The translations under genes were made by a program, and so were the position numbers. Below, in pieces: positions 44,660 to 53,262 of a stretch of 64,000 nucleotides of DNA; positions within the stretch are counted from its first letter, which is position 1, and each line of letters opens with the position of its first letter. This DNA comes from JASLMY01 sp965226475 (lineage in GTDB: Bacteria; Pseudomonadota; Alphaproteobacteria; GCA-2731375): assembly GCA_965226475.1 (NCBI GenBank), contig CBDDDJ010000004.1:248001-312000 (forward strand). The letters run 5' to 3'. The notes under the pieces are model-generated. The model saw only the letters and a program-made list of their open reading frames with translations, was not told the DNA's origin and searched no databases.

Positions 44660-46468
44660 ATGGCCGAACTAGCACCTACCGAAGCCGAAATCGTCCGCCC
44701 CGCGGAAGTGCCGGATGTAGAACTCTACCATCCGAAAAGCTGGATAACGAAGTATGTCTTTTGTCAGGACGCAAAAGTCATTGCCATCCAGTACTCGTTC
44801 ACGGCCATCGCGATAGGCCTGGTGGCGTTGGCGTCATCGTGGTTGATGCGGCTGCAACTGGGATTCCCGGAGGTTTTCGACTTTATCGACCCCGCCGACT
44901 ACTACCAGTTCATCACCATGCACGGAATGATCATGGTGATCTACCTGCTCACGGCGCTTTTCCTGGGGGGCTTCGGCAACTATCTCATCCCCTTGATGGT
45001 CGGCGCCCGCGATATGGTTTTCCCTTATGTGAACATGGTGAGCTACTGGGTGTACCTGCTTGCCGTACTTGTGCTGGTGGCGAGCTTCTTCGTGCCGGGC
45101 GGGCCGACCGGCGCCGGCTGGACCCTGTACCCGCCCCAGGCCATCCTCTCCGGCACGCCGGGGGCGGATGGGGGCATCATTTTGATGCTCGTCTCCCTGG
45201 CTCTCTTCATCATTGGCTTTACCATGGGCGGGTTGAACTATGTGGTGACGGTGCTGCAGGGTCGGACGCGAGGCATGACGCTGATGCGGATGCCCTTGAC
45301 CATATGGGGCATCTTCATGGCGACCGTTCTGGCGCTGTTGGCCTTCCCCGCCTTGTTGGTCGGCGCCGTGATGATGACCTTCGACAAGGTCCTGGGGACC
45401 AGCTTCTTCATGCCGACCATCGTGGAATTCGGAGAACAACTCCAATATGGTGGCGGCAGCCCGATATTGTTTCAGCACCTGTTCTGGTTTTTCGGCCATC
45501 CCGAAGTCTACATCGTCGCGCTGCCCGCCTTCGGTATCGTCTCCGATCTGATCGCCACGCATGCGAGACGAAACATCTTCGGCTATCGGATGATGGTCTG
45601 GGCGATCGTGGTGATCGGCGCCCTCAGCTTCGTAGTGTGGGCGCACCACATGTACGTCAGTGGCATGCACCCTTGGTTCGGCTTCTTCTTCGCCACCACC
45701 ACGCTCATCATCGCCGTCCCCACCGCCCTCAAGGTTTACAATTGGGTGCTGACCCTGTGGAAGGGCAATATTCACCTCACGATCCCGATGTTGTTCGCCA
45801 TCGCCTTCATCATCACCTTCGTGCACGGCGGGATCACGGGCCTGTTCCTCGGCAACGTCGTCGTCGATGTTCCGCTTTCCGACACCATGTTCGTGGTTGC
45901 TCACTTTCACATGGTGATGGGCGTGGCGCCAATCATGGTCATCTTTGGGGCGATCTACCATTGGTATCCCTTGATCACCGGCAGAATGCTGGACGATACG
46001 ATGGGTAAGATTCACTTCTGGGTCAGCTTCCTCGGGGCCTATACGATCTTCCTCCCCATCCACTACCTGGGCTTCCTTGGCGTGCCGCGGCGGTATTTCG
46101 AAATGGGCGAAACGAGTTTCATCCCGCCATCGGTCGATCCCCTGAACGCCTTCATCACCGTCGTGGCGCTGATCGTGGGCGTCACCCAGATTATGTTCAT
46201 CTTCAACCTGGTGTGGAGCGCTTACAAAGGCAAACGAGCCGAACGCAATCCTTGGGGGGCCACGACGCTGGAGTGGCAAACGCTTGAATATCCGCCCGGG
46301 CATGGCAACTTCGGCGAGACGCTACCGGTGGTCTATCGCTGGGCCTACGACTACAGCATGCCGGGCGTGGAGCAGGACTTCGTGCCCCAAAATGTCGCGC
46401 CGAACGAGGTTGTCATGGCCACCGGCCATGGCAACGATCCCGACGTCGCGGTCCAGCCGGCGGAATAG
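44660..46468 (+). CDS. coxA: Cytochrome c oxidase subunit I (coxN type)
   Basis: 602 residues. Catalytic heme-copper subunit: heme ligand region FITMHGMIMVIYLL, the N-to-D spacing of the D-channel in GGFGNYLIPLMVGARD, the CuB His-Tyr site FFGHPEVYIVALPAFG with the channel Glu, the His pair VWAHHMYVSG, and the heme ligands in FVVAHFHMVMGV. The E in GHPEV indicates an A1-type (E-family) oxidase. I chose the ATG at 44660, since the longer frame overlaps coxB. It reduces oxygen to water and pumps protons across the inner membrane. Confidence 0.95.
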   Translation: MAELAPTEAEIVRPAEVPDVELYHPKSWITKYVFCQDAKVIAIQYSFTAIAIGLVALASSWLMRLQLGFPEVFDFIDPADYYQFITMHGMIMVIYLLTALFLGGFGNYLIPLMVGARDMVFPYVNMVSYWVYLLAVLVLVASFFVPGGPTGAGWTLYPPQAILSGTPGADGGIILMLVSLALFIIGFTMGGLNYVVTVLQGRTRGMTLMRMPLTIWGIFMATVLALLAFPALLVGAVMMTFDKVLGTSFFMPTIVEFGEQLQYGGGSPILFQHLFWFFGHPEVYIVALPAFGIVSDLIATHARRNIFGYRMMVWAIVVIGALSFVVWAHHMYVSGMHPWFGFFFATTTLIIAVPTALKVYNWVLTLWKGNIHLTIPMLFAIAFIITFVHGGITGLFLGNVVVDVPLSDTMFVVAHFHMVMGVAPIMVIFGAIYHWYPLITGRMLDDTMGKIHFWVSFLGAYTIFLPIHYLGFLGVPRRYFEMGETSFIPPSVDPLNAFITVVALIVGVTQIMFIFNLVWSAYKGKRAERNPWGATTLEWQTLEYPPGHGNFGETLPVVYRWAYDYSMPGVEQDFVPQNVAPNEVVMATGHGNDPDVAVQPAE

Positions 46469-46501
46469 GGGCGATCGATCGATCACGCGCGGAGCGTATA
46501 G

Positions 46502-47116
46502 GTGAATTTATTCCGTCAACTGACCGAGAAGCCCTGGGAGACGCCGGGCACGGTGGTTCACTTTCATGGTGGAGCGGCGTTTTCCCTCGCCTCGGCGACG
46601 GTCGGTCTGCGGGTGTTTCTCGGCGTGGCGACGGTCGTGTTTTCGCTCTTGGTGATCATGTACGCCGATCGGATGACGCTCGGGGATTGGCGCCCCTTGC
46701 CCGAACCGTGGCTGTTGTGGCCGAACACGGCCATGCTGGTCTTGAGTAGTTTCGCGTTGCAATGGGCATCGGTTTGCGCGCGTCGCGGACGGATCGACGG
46801 CGTTGGGGTCGGGCTGCTGGTCGGCGGCGTTTTCGCCTTTACTTTCCTCGCTGGACAGCTTTGGACGTGGCGAGAACTGGCGGGGTTGGGGTATTATGCG
46901 GCTTCGAACCAAGCCAACGCCTTCTTCTACCTGATCACCGCGATACACGGAGTGCACCTGCTGGGCGGCCTGGTGGCCTGGGGCAGGACCATCGCCAAGG
47001 TGCGGCGCGGTTTCGGGCCGGACCAAGTGCGCTTGAGCGTCGAGTTGTGTGCTGTTTATTGGCACTTTCTACTCTTGGTGTGGCTGGTAATGTTTGGTCT
47101 GCTGTTGTTTACGTAG
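46502..47116 (+). CDS. Cytochrome c oxidase subunit III-like (coxO type)
   Basis: 204 residues from a GTG start with about five helices. It has the subunit III-like end FFYLITAIHGVHLLGGLVAW and CAVYWHFLLLVWLVMFGLLL. It is shorter than classic subunit III (about 260-290 residues) and lacks the first two helices, as CoxO/CoxP do. A second subunit III-like gene follows 16 nt later. The ordering II, I, III, III, IV matches coxMNOP-type alternative oxidases. Confidence 0.85.
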   Translation: MNLFRQLTEKPWETPGTVVHFHGGAAFSLASATVGLRVFLGVATVVFSLLVIMYADRMTLGDWRPLPEPWLLWPNTAMLVLSSFALQWASVCARRGRIDGVGVGLLVGGVFAFTFLAGQLWTWRELAGLGYYAASNQANAFFYLITAIHGVHLLGGLVAWGRTIAKVRRGFGPDQVRLSVELCAVYWHFLLLVWLVMFGLLLFT

Positions 47117-47132
47117 GAAGGATGATGAGCTC

Positions 47133-47858
47133 GTGGCAGAAACTGCGGTAACCCACACGGAACAATCCCTCACGCCGCCGGGCGGCCTGGACGGCGTCGT
47201 CGCCGACTGGTCGTCGGACCAGCGGGCGTTCAAGAACGTCCCCTGGGGCAAGGCGATGATGTGGATCTTCCTGCTCAGCGACACTTTCATATTCAGCTGT
47301 TTCCTGCTCTCCTACATGACGGTGCGATCGTCGACGACGGTGGATTGGCCCAACTCCAGCGAGGTCTTCGCCTTGAGTCTGGGGGGCGAACCGATCCCGC
47401 TCATTTTGATCGCCATCATGACCTTCATTTTGATCAGCAGTAGCGGGACGATGGCCATGGCCGTCAACTTCGGCTATCGCCGAGATCGCGTAAAATGTGC
47501 CGTTCTGATGCTGGTGACCGCGGCCTTTGGCGCCTCGTTCGTCGGACTGCAAGCCTTCGAATGGACCAAGCTGATCGTGGATGAAGGTGTCCGTCCCTGG
47601 GGCAACCCCATGGGCGCGGCCCAGTTCGGTTCGACATTCTTCATGATTACGGGCTTCCATGGCACGCACGTGTCGATCGGCGTGATCTTCCTGTTTATCA
47701 TTGCCCGAAAGGCTTGGCGGGGAGAATACGATCGCGGTGTTCGAGGTTTTTTCACGAGCCGGAAAGGCAACTACGAGGCCGTCGAAATCATGGGCCTCTA
47801 TTGGCACTTCGTCGATCTGGTTTGGGTGTTCATCTTTGCGGTATTTTACCTTTGGTAA
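47133..47858 (+). CDS. Cytochrome c oxidase subunit III-like (coxP type)
   Basis: About 241 residues. I start at the GTG following AGGAAGGATGATGAG (VAETAVTHTEQS); an upstream in-frame start is within the previous gene. Features: WGKAMMWIFLLSDTFIFSCF (first helix, with the conserved E replaced by D in LSDTF), FGASFVGLQAFEWTKLI, FFMITGFHGTHVSIGVIFLF and the terminal EIMGLYWHFVDLVWVFIFAV. Together with the previous gene it makes up the subunit III complement. Confidence 0.88.
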   Translation: MAETAVTHTEQSLTPPGGLDGVVADWSSDQRAFKNVPWGKAMMWIFLLSDTFIFSCFLLSYMTVRSSTTVDWPNSSEVFALSLGGEPIPLILIAIMTFILISSSGTMAMAVNFGYRRDRVKCAVLMLVTAAFGASFVGLQAFEWTKLIVDEGVRPWGNPMGAAQFGSTFFMITGFHGTHVSIGVIFLFIIARKAWRGEYDRGVRGFFTSRKGNYEAVEIMGLYWHFVDLVWVFIFAVFYLW

Positions 47859-47870
47859 GGGGGGAGCGAC

Positions 47871-48218
47871 ATGGCACACGAAGACGCGCTACGAGATGGA
47901 CACGCAGAAGGGCAACAACATCCGATTGGCATTTATCTCAAGATCTGGGGATTGCTGTTTGTTTTTAGCCTGTTTTCATATCTTGTCGACTATTTTCACC
48001 TCCAGGGTTACCTGAGATGGTCCTTGATCCTCGTGTTCATGATGATCAAGGCGGGGTTGATCGTCGCCGTCTTCATGCACATGCGATGGGAACGGCTGGC
48101 ATTGGTTTATGCCATTACGGTCCCGCCGGTGTTGGTACTGGTGTTCGTTGCCCTCATGGTATTCGAATCGGGCTACACCTTCCTAACGCGGGGCATATTC
48201 TTCGGGACGGGAGGATAG
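47871..48218 (+). CDS. Cytochrome c oxidase subunit IV (COX4_pro type)
   Basis: 115 residues, three helices (IWGLLFVFSLFSYLVDYF, WSLILVFMMIKAGLIVAVFM, VYAITVPPVLVLVFVALMVF), with MHMRWERLAL between helices two and three, typical of the CyoD/CtaF-like prokaryotic subunit IV. It follows the subunit III-like gene by 12 nt behind GGGGGGAGCGAC. The unrelated short aa3 CoxIV is encoded at 38461-38697, so the locus has both types. Confidence 0.88.
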   Translation: MAHEDALRDGHAEGQQHPIGIYLKIWGLLFVFSLFSYLVDYFHLQGYLRWSLILVFMMIKAGLIVAVFMHMRWERLALVYAITVPPVLVLVFVALMVFESGYTFLTRGIFFGTGG

Positions 48219-48459
48219 CGGGATTGACCCATCCGCTCGTTGAGGCCTGCTCCTCCACCTAACCATAGCGGTCTCAACCGCGGGACCTTTCCGCCCCGAT
48301 ACCTCGTTAACGTTAAGATCACTGATGTCGAATGCGTTTTCCAACAAGATAATGGGAATTTTGATCCGGCGGGCGTGGGCGGAGCCACCATGCAACGGAA
48401 GACGATATGGACGAGGAGCGTAAACGGCGATCGAACGACGCATCCAGCGATATCGACTG
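48219..48459. other. Region between cox operon and IS21 copy 2
   Basis: 241 bp, no supported gene. A stretch near 48295-48320 (CGTTAACGTTAAGATC) contains a GTTAACG palindrome-like element. The region could contain the broken 5' side of the cytochrome c gene whose tail is at 51022, but no CxxCH or signal peptide is seen. Confidence 0.35.
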
Positions 48460-48572
48460 TGTGCGGCGGTGACAAATTAGACCACGGAAGCGGCGGGATT
48501 TGCCCGGCTGCGGGCGGAGTAAAACTCTGCCACCTGTAGCCTTCGATCCTTTTCGGGATGGAAGGTGGGAGG

Positions 48573-50072
48573 ATGTATACCGTGGACCTTTATTTACGCG
48601 TTCGGCTGGCGTGCCATGTTGATGGGCTGAGTCAGCGAGAGGCGGCGAGTCGGTTTGGCATGGCGCGAGAGACGGTGAGGAAGATGCTCGGGCACTCGGA
48701 GCCGCCTGGCTACCGCCGCCGCCAGCCACCGAAGCGCCCGAAGCTGGACCCCTTCAGGGATATCATTGACCGTATTCTGGAAGAGGACCGAACGGTTCAC
48801 TGCAAGCAGCGCCACACGGCGAAGCGGATATTCGAGCGTCTTCGCGACGAGCATGGCTTTGCGGGCAAACAGACCATCGTCAAGGATTACGTCCGGGAAC
48901 GGCGCCGTCGCCAGCGTGAGATGTTCGTGCCGCTGGCGCACCCTCCGGGTCACGCCCAGGCGGACTTTGGCGAGGCGGATGCGATCATCGCCGGCGTCAA
49001 GCGGCGGGCGCATTTTTTCGCCATGGACCTTCCCCACGGCGATGCCTGCTTCGTTGCGGCCTACCCGGCGGCGGCGACGGAGGCCTGGCTGGACGGCCAC
49101 AACGGGGCCTTCGCCTTCTTCGGCGGCATTCCCCAATCGATTCTCCACGACAATGACAAGTGCCTGGTGTCGCGCATCCTGCCGGACGGCACGCGGCAAC
49201 GAACGCGAGCGTTCAGCGGGCTTCAATCCCATTATCTGTTCCAGGATCGATATGGCCGCCCCGGCAAGGGCAATGATAAGGGCAAGGTGGAGGGGCTGGT
49301 CGGTTACGCCCGCCGGAACTTCATGGTTCCCATCCCCCGGTTTGCGAGCTGGGACGCCTTCAACGCTCACCTGGAACATCAATGTCGGAGACGGGAAAGC
49401 GACGTCTTGCGCGGCCATCGCGAGACCATCGGCGAGCGGTTCGGATGCGACCGGGAGAAGCTGATGGAATTGCCGCCGGCGCCTTTCGAGGCCTGCGACA
49501 AGGAGGGCACGCGGGTCAATTCGCTCTCCCTGGTGCGCTATCGGGGCAACGACTACTCGGTGCCCGTCGCCTACGGTCACCAAGAGGTCTGGGTCCGTGG
49601 CTACGTGCACGAGGTGGTCATCGGCTGCGCCGCCGAGGTCATCGCCCGGCACCCACGCTCTTACGAACGAGAGGACCTGATCTTCGAGCCGATCCACTAT
49701 CTGGCCTTGCGGGAGCGGAAGATCGGTGCCCTCGATCAAGCCGCCCCGCTGGCCGGTTGGAAGCTGCCCGAGGCGTACGCCAACCTGCGCCGCTTGCTTG
49801 AAGCCCGCATGGGCAAGGCCGGCAAGCGGGAGTACGTGCAAGTGCTCCGTCTTCTGGAGACCTTTGCCCTTGAGGAGGTGCACGGTGCCATCCGCGATGC
49901 CCCGCGGTTAGGCGCCATCGGCTATGATGCGGTCAAGCACCTGGTGCTGTGTCGCGTCGAGCGTCGACCCCCCCGGCTCGACTTGAACGTTTATCCCTAT
50001 CTGCCGCGGGCCCAGGTGACCACCACATCCGCCGCCAGCCACATGAGCCTGCTGGGCGGAGCGGCGCCGTGA
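48573..50072 (+). CDS. istA: IS21-family transposase IstA
   Basis: 499 residues. Helix-turn-helix (GLSQREAASRFGMARETVRK), DDE core with HAQADFGEADAIIAG, FFGGIPQSILHDNDKCLVSR and GNDKGKVEGLVGYARRNFMV, then a C-terminal barrel. I use the ATG at 48573 directly after GGTGGGAGG. About half-identical to the copy at 14704-16200 by eye, so not a recent duplicate. Confidence 0.95.
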   Translation: MYTVDLYLRVRLACHVDGLSQREAASRFGMARETVRKMLGHSEPPGYRRRQPPKRPKLDPFRDIIDRILEEDRTVHCKQRHTAKRIFERLRDEHGFAGKQTIVKDYVRERRRRQREMFVPLAHPPGHAQADFGEADAIIAGVKRRAHFFAMDLPHGDACFVAAYPAAATEAWLDGHNGAFAFFGGIPQSILHDNDKCLVSRILPDGTRQRTRAFSGLQSHYLFQDRYGRPGKGNDKGKVEGLVGYARRNFMVPIPRFASWDAFNAHLEHQCRRRESDVLRGHRETIGERFGCDREKLMELPPAPFEACDKEGTRVNSLSLVRYRGNDYSVPVAYGHQEVWVRGYVHEVVIGCAAEVIARHPRSYEREDLIFEPIHYLALRERKIGALDQAAPLAGWKLPEAYANLRRLLEARMGKAGKREYVQVLRLLETFALEEVHGAIRDAPRLGAIGYDAVKHLVLCRVERRPPRLDLNVYPYLPRAQVTTTSAASHMSLLGGAAP

Positions 50073-50836
50073 GCGACACGCCGCAGGTGTTGCTGGCCCA
50101 TCACCTGAAGGCCCTCAAGCTGCCGACCTTCCTCAGGGAGTACGACAAGCTGGCTCGCCAGTGTGCCAGCGAGGGCGCCGACCACGTGCGCTACCTGCTC
50201 CGCCTGGCCGAGCTGGAACTGATCGACCGCGAGCGCCGCATGGTCGAGCGGCGAATCAGGCAAGCGAAGTTCCCGACCGTCAAGAGCTTGGACAGCTTTG
50301 ACTTCAAAGCGATCGCCTCGCTCAACAAGGCGCTGGTCCTCGAGCTGGCACGATGCGAGTACATCGAGCGCCGGGAGAATGTGATCGCTCTGGGCAATTC
50401 CGGCACCGGCAAGAGTCACATTGCGCTCGGCCTCGGCCTTGCCGCCTGCCAGAAGGGCCTGTCGGTCGGCTTTACCACCGCCGCCGCCCTGGTCCACGAG
50501 CTCATGGAGGCGCGCGATGACAGACAGCTGCTGAGGTTCCAGAAGAAGCTCGCCAACCTCAAGCTCCTCATCATCGACGAGCTGGGTTTCGTGCCGCTCT
50601 CCAAGACCGGCGCCGAGTTGCTGTTCGAGGTGTTCAGCCAGCGCTACGAGCGTGGCTCGATCCTGGTGACCTCCAACCTGCCATTCGACGAGTGGACGGA
50701 GGTTTTCGGCTCAGAACGCCTGACGGGGGCGTTGCTGGACCGCCTGACCCACCACGTCCATATCCTGGAAATGAACGGCGAAAGCTTCCGCCTCAAGCAG
50801 AGCCGAAGAAAACAGAAACCCGCAAAAAGCGCCTGA
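50069..50836 (+). CDS. istB: IS21-family helper ATPase IstB
   Basis: 255 residues from a GTG that overlaps the istA stop (GTGA), indicating translational coupling. Walker A GNSGTGKSHIALGLG, Walker B LLIIDELGFVPL, SILVTSNLPFDEWTEVF and ALLDRLTHHVHILEMNGESF are present. The C-terminus is basic (RRKQKPAKSA). After it come about 180 bp of terminal non-coding IS sequence. Confidence 0.95.
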   Translation: MSDTPQVLLAHHLKALKLPTFLREYDKLARQCASEGADHVRYLLRLAELELIDRERRMVERRIRQAKFPTVKSLDSFDFKAIASLNKALVLELARCEYIERRENVIALGNSGTGKSHIALGLGLAACQKGLSVGFTTAAALVHELMEARDDRQLLRFQKKLANLKLLIIDELGFVPLSKTGAELLFEVFSQRYERGSILVTSNLPFDEWTEVFGSERLTGALLDRLTHHVHILEMNGESFRLKQSRRKQKPAKSA

Positions 50837-51021
50837 GCGGCATCCGCTTGCCCCCGTGGGCCCACAGGCCCCTCCCACGCGCGCCGCGGCCTTTGCCTGC
50901 TGAGGGGCAGTCCACGCCGCGCGTGGGTCCCTCCCGTGGACTACGGGGACAAGCTCCTCACCGAACCAAAGTGGCCCACTTTTGCTCCGCCACATGGCCG
51001 GGTTTTACTCCGCCGTTGACA

Positions 51022-51106
51022 CGCATATCTCACAAACGAAGATATTCGTGCCATTGCACACTATATCAACAAGCTGACGGCCATCGAAAATCATATCGGG
51101 GGGTAG
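51022..51106 (+). pseudogene. 3' remnant of a cytochrome c gene next to IS21 copy 2
   Basis: Immediately after the IS end the sequence reads AYLTNEDIRAIAHYINKLTA, then IENHIGG and a stop. This matches the C-terminal helix of diheme/monoheme cytochromes c of the alcohol-dehydrogenase-subunit type, and resembles LTDLDLEAIAAYMKSLTAIH at the end of the intact gene at 52245-53156. The heme-binding portion is missing on both sides of the IS, so most of the gene was deleted. Confidence 0.7.
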
Positions 51107-51339
51107 GTCGTGTCTACGCTCCGCTCAACCAGATCACGGCCGCATATCGGCACGGCAACATCGGGAGCCGCGCGGCCTCGGCTCCGACAGTTCGGCCTGG
51201 CTGCACCCGGTCGTGCCGCGCCATGATCGCGCCCGAGCGCGGCCTCTTGACCGGCCTCGTCGAAGCCGAAGGGGCAATGATCCGCCACCGGACCGCCAAA
51301 AAACCACCCGCCGGAGGCCGGAGATGCGGCCACGACGGC

Positions 51340-51679
51340 ATGCTTCCGCTTGCCGGCGCCGGCGAGGCGAATATGGCCGACGTGAAAGTGAGGGAATTCG
51401 AACCAGGCATCTATCGCCTCGACGTCACTGCGCGGCATGCCGACACCGGCTGGAAACACCATGCCGACAAGTGGGACGTGGTGGCGCCGGATGGCATGGT
51501 TCTCGGCACGCGCGAGTTGCAGCACCCCTACGAGCACGAGCATCTCCTGCTGGCCACCCTTCACCCGAACGATTTCCGGCGCCGAAATTCCGGCCTGAAC
51601 GACGCGCGTCAAACTGCGTGCTCACGATTTCGTGCACGGTTATGGCGACGACGAAATGATGGTAGACTTGGCGCGCTAG
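51340..51679 (+). pseudogene. Conserved hypothetical exported protein, degenerate
   Basis: The first part (from about 51373) reads MADVKVREFEPGIYRLDVTA and TGWKHHADKWDVVAPDGMVL then GTRELQHPYEHE. The family continues in the next frame with PFTRTISGAEIPA, then a TGA where Gly is expected, and TTRVKLRAHDFVHGYGDDEM, MVDLAR. So there is one frameshift (about 51533-51550) and one premature stop (near 51599). The pattern TGW..YADRW..PDG..LG.R.L.HPH is that of a small exported hypothetical family of unknown function. The 230 bp before it (from 51107) contain nothing recognisable. Confidence 0.6.
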
Positions 51680-51771
51680 AATCCTCGCCAGGAGCGAGCT
51701 AGCATATGTTTATGCGGCCGGCCCACAGGGCCGGTACGCTTGACTTGGAGTCCTATAGGGGAGGCTTCCCG

Positions 51772-52222
51772 ATGTTGAAAACGTTCGTTCGTACGTGGCT
51801 TGGCGATCGCGACTCTCGCGATCGGTACGGTCGCCATGTCGGCCTCGGCCGCGACCGTGGTGGAAAACAGGGCCGAGACCATGAAGGCTATATGGAAGAA
51901 TTTTAAGCCCATCACCCTGGTGGCCAAGGGCAAGGCCGAGTATTCAATGGCCCTGGACGGCAATGCCGCGGCGCTGGTGCAGCTCTCGAAGAACATCGAG
52001 ATCCTGTTTCCCGAAGGTTCCAAGGGCAAACGCACCAAGCCCGAGATCTGGACCAATTGGGGCGACTTCGTGAAGGCGGCGGACGCGCTCCAAAAAGCCA
52101 CGCCCGGCCTGCTGGCCGCGGTGAAGACCGGTGACAAGGACAAGATCGGCGCCGCCGTCGGCATGGTCGGCAAGGCCTGCGGCAGTTGCCACAAGCCGTT
52201 CCGCGCGCCCAAGAAGAAATAG
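51772..52222 (+). pseudogene. Cytochrome c' with a frameshift in the signal peptide
   Basis: The mature protein is a clear cytochrome c': four-helix pattern beginning ATVVENRAETMKAIWKNFKP, with QLSKNIEILFPEGSKG and the C-terminal heme site GKACGSCHKPFRAPKKK. The signal peptide KRSFVRGLAIATLAIGTVAM is in frame with it, but the ATG with a good ribosome site (GGGGAGGC, ATG 51772) is one base out because of an AAAA run; with three A residues it would read MLKRSFVRGLAIA. So either a homopolymer sequencing error or a real lesion. A TTG at 51800 is a weak alternative start. Cytochrome c' binds NO/CO in the periplasm. Confidence 0.85.
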
Positions 52223-52244
52223 CGGACGGAACACGCGCTCGACG

Positions 52245-53156
52245 ATGGCGAGCGCGAGAGACGGGGGAGCGCGCCCGCGGCTTGTCGCTGGCGCGCTCTT
52301 TCTCTGTTTGTCGCCGCTGGCCGCCATGGCGTCGGCGGTGGAAAAGACCGTGGTCGAGCGCGGCGCCTATCTGGTGCGGGCCGGCGGCTGCATCAGCTGC
52401 CACACCGACCGCAAGGGCAAGGGGCCGCCGCTTGCCGGCGGACATGCGCTGAAGACGCCGTTCGGCACTTACTACAGCCCCAATATCACGCCCGACGGCA
52501 AGACCGGGATCGGCGGCTGGAGCGACGAAGATTTCCTCAATGCCCTCTGGCGGGGCGTCGGGCCCGGGGGCGAGCACTATTTTCCAGTCTTCCCCTACAC
52601 CACCTACACCCGGATGCGGCGCGGCGACGCGCTCGCCATCAAGGCCTATCTCTTCTCCCTGAAGCCGGTCCGGCGGGCGAACAAGCGGCACGACGTCTCG
52701 GCGCCCTTCGGCTGGCGTTGGCCGATGTACTTCTGGAAACTGATGTATTTCGACGAGGGTCGCCACGAACCACCCGCCGGCGCCAGCGCGGCGGTCGCGC
52801 GCGGCGCCTACCTGGTGGAGGCCCTGGCCCATTGCGGCGAATGCCACACGCCGCGCAATTTCGCCGGCGCCGTGCGGCGCGACATGTGGATGGCCGGAAC
52901 CAGGGATGGGCCGGAGGGCGAAATCGCGGCCAACATCACGCCGGACTCGCAAACGGGGATCGGCGATTGGTCGGCGGACGAGATCGCCAGCCTGCTGAAG
53001 GACGGCGTGAAGCCCGACTTCGACATTGTGCAGGGCGTGATGGAGCGGGCGATCGAGGACGGACTCGGGCAATTGACCGATTTGGATCTGGAGGCCATCG
53101 CGGCCTACATGAAGTCGCTGACGGCGATCCACAACAGGGTCGAGTCCCGGCCGTAG
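52245..53156 (+). CDS. Diheme c-type cytochrome
   Basis: 303 residues with a signal peptide (LVAGALFLCLSPLAAMASA). Two heme attachment sites: GGCISCHTDRKGKG and ALAHCGECHTPRNF, each followed by an NITPD motif and a GIGxWS segment, as in the cytochrome subunits of membrane alcohol, sorbose or gluconate dehydrogenases. It starts 22 nt after cytochrome c' and is probably co-transcribed. No dehydrogenase gene is near, so it may pass electrons between other periplasmic partners, possibly to the oxidase upstream. Confidence 0.9.
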   Translation: MASARDGGARPRLVAGALFLCLSPLAAMASAVEKTVVERGAYLVRAGGCISCHTDRKGKGPPLAGGHALKTPFGTYYSPNITPDGKTGIGGWSDEDFLNALWRGVGPGGEHYFPVFPYTTYTRMRRGDALAIKAYLFSLKPVRRANKRHDVSAPFGWRWPMYFWKLMYFDEGRHEPPAGASAAVARGAYLVEALAHCGECHTPRNFAGAVRRDMWMAGTRDGPEGEIAANITPDSQTGIGDWSADEIASLLKDGVKPDFDIVQGVMERAIEDGLGQLTDLDLEAIAAYMKSLTAIHNRVESRP

Positions 53157-53262
53157 GGGGTAAATCGCGGCCCTCGGCATGGTTGCGATTTCGCGTCTCG
53201 GCCGGGACATGCGATAAAGTCGTCATCTTCGCGGCGGCGAGCGCCCCCGGGCGAGGGACGTC

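Larger units (their letters stand above)
48460..51021 (+). mobile_element. IS21-family insertion sequence, copy 2
   Basis: About 2562 bp. Ends: TGTGCGGCGGTGACA on the left and, inward from the right, TGTCAACGGCGGAGTAAAAC. The internal end repeat GGCGGAGTAAAAC appears on both sides (48513 and reverse near 51002-51014), typical of the multiple terminal repeats of IS21. The flanks do not form a target duplication (ATCGACTG against CGCATATC), suggesting a deletion beside the element. It differs from copy 1 by clear sequence divergence, so it is a separate IS21 member. Confidence 0.85.
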
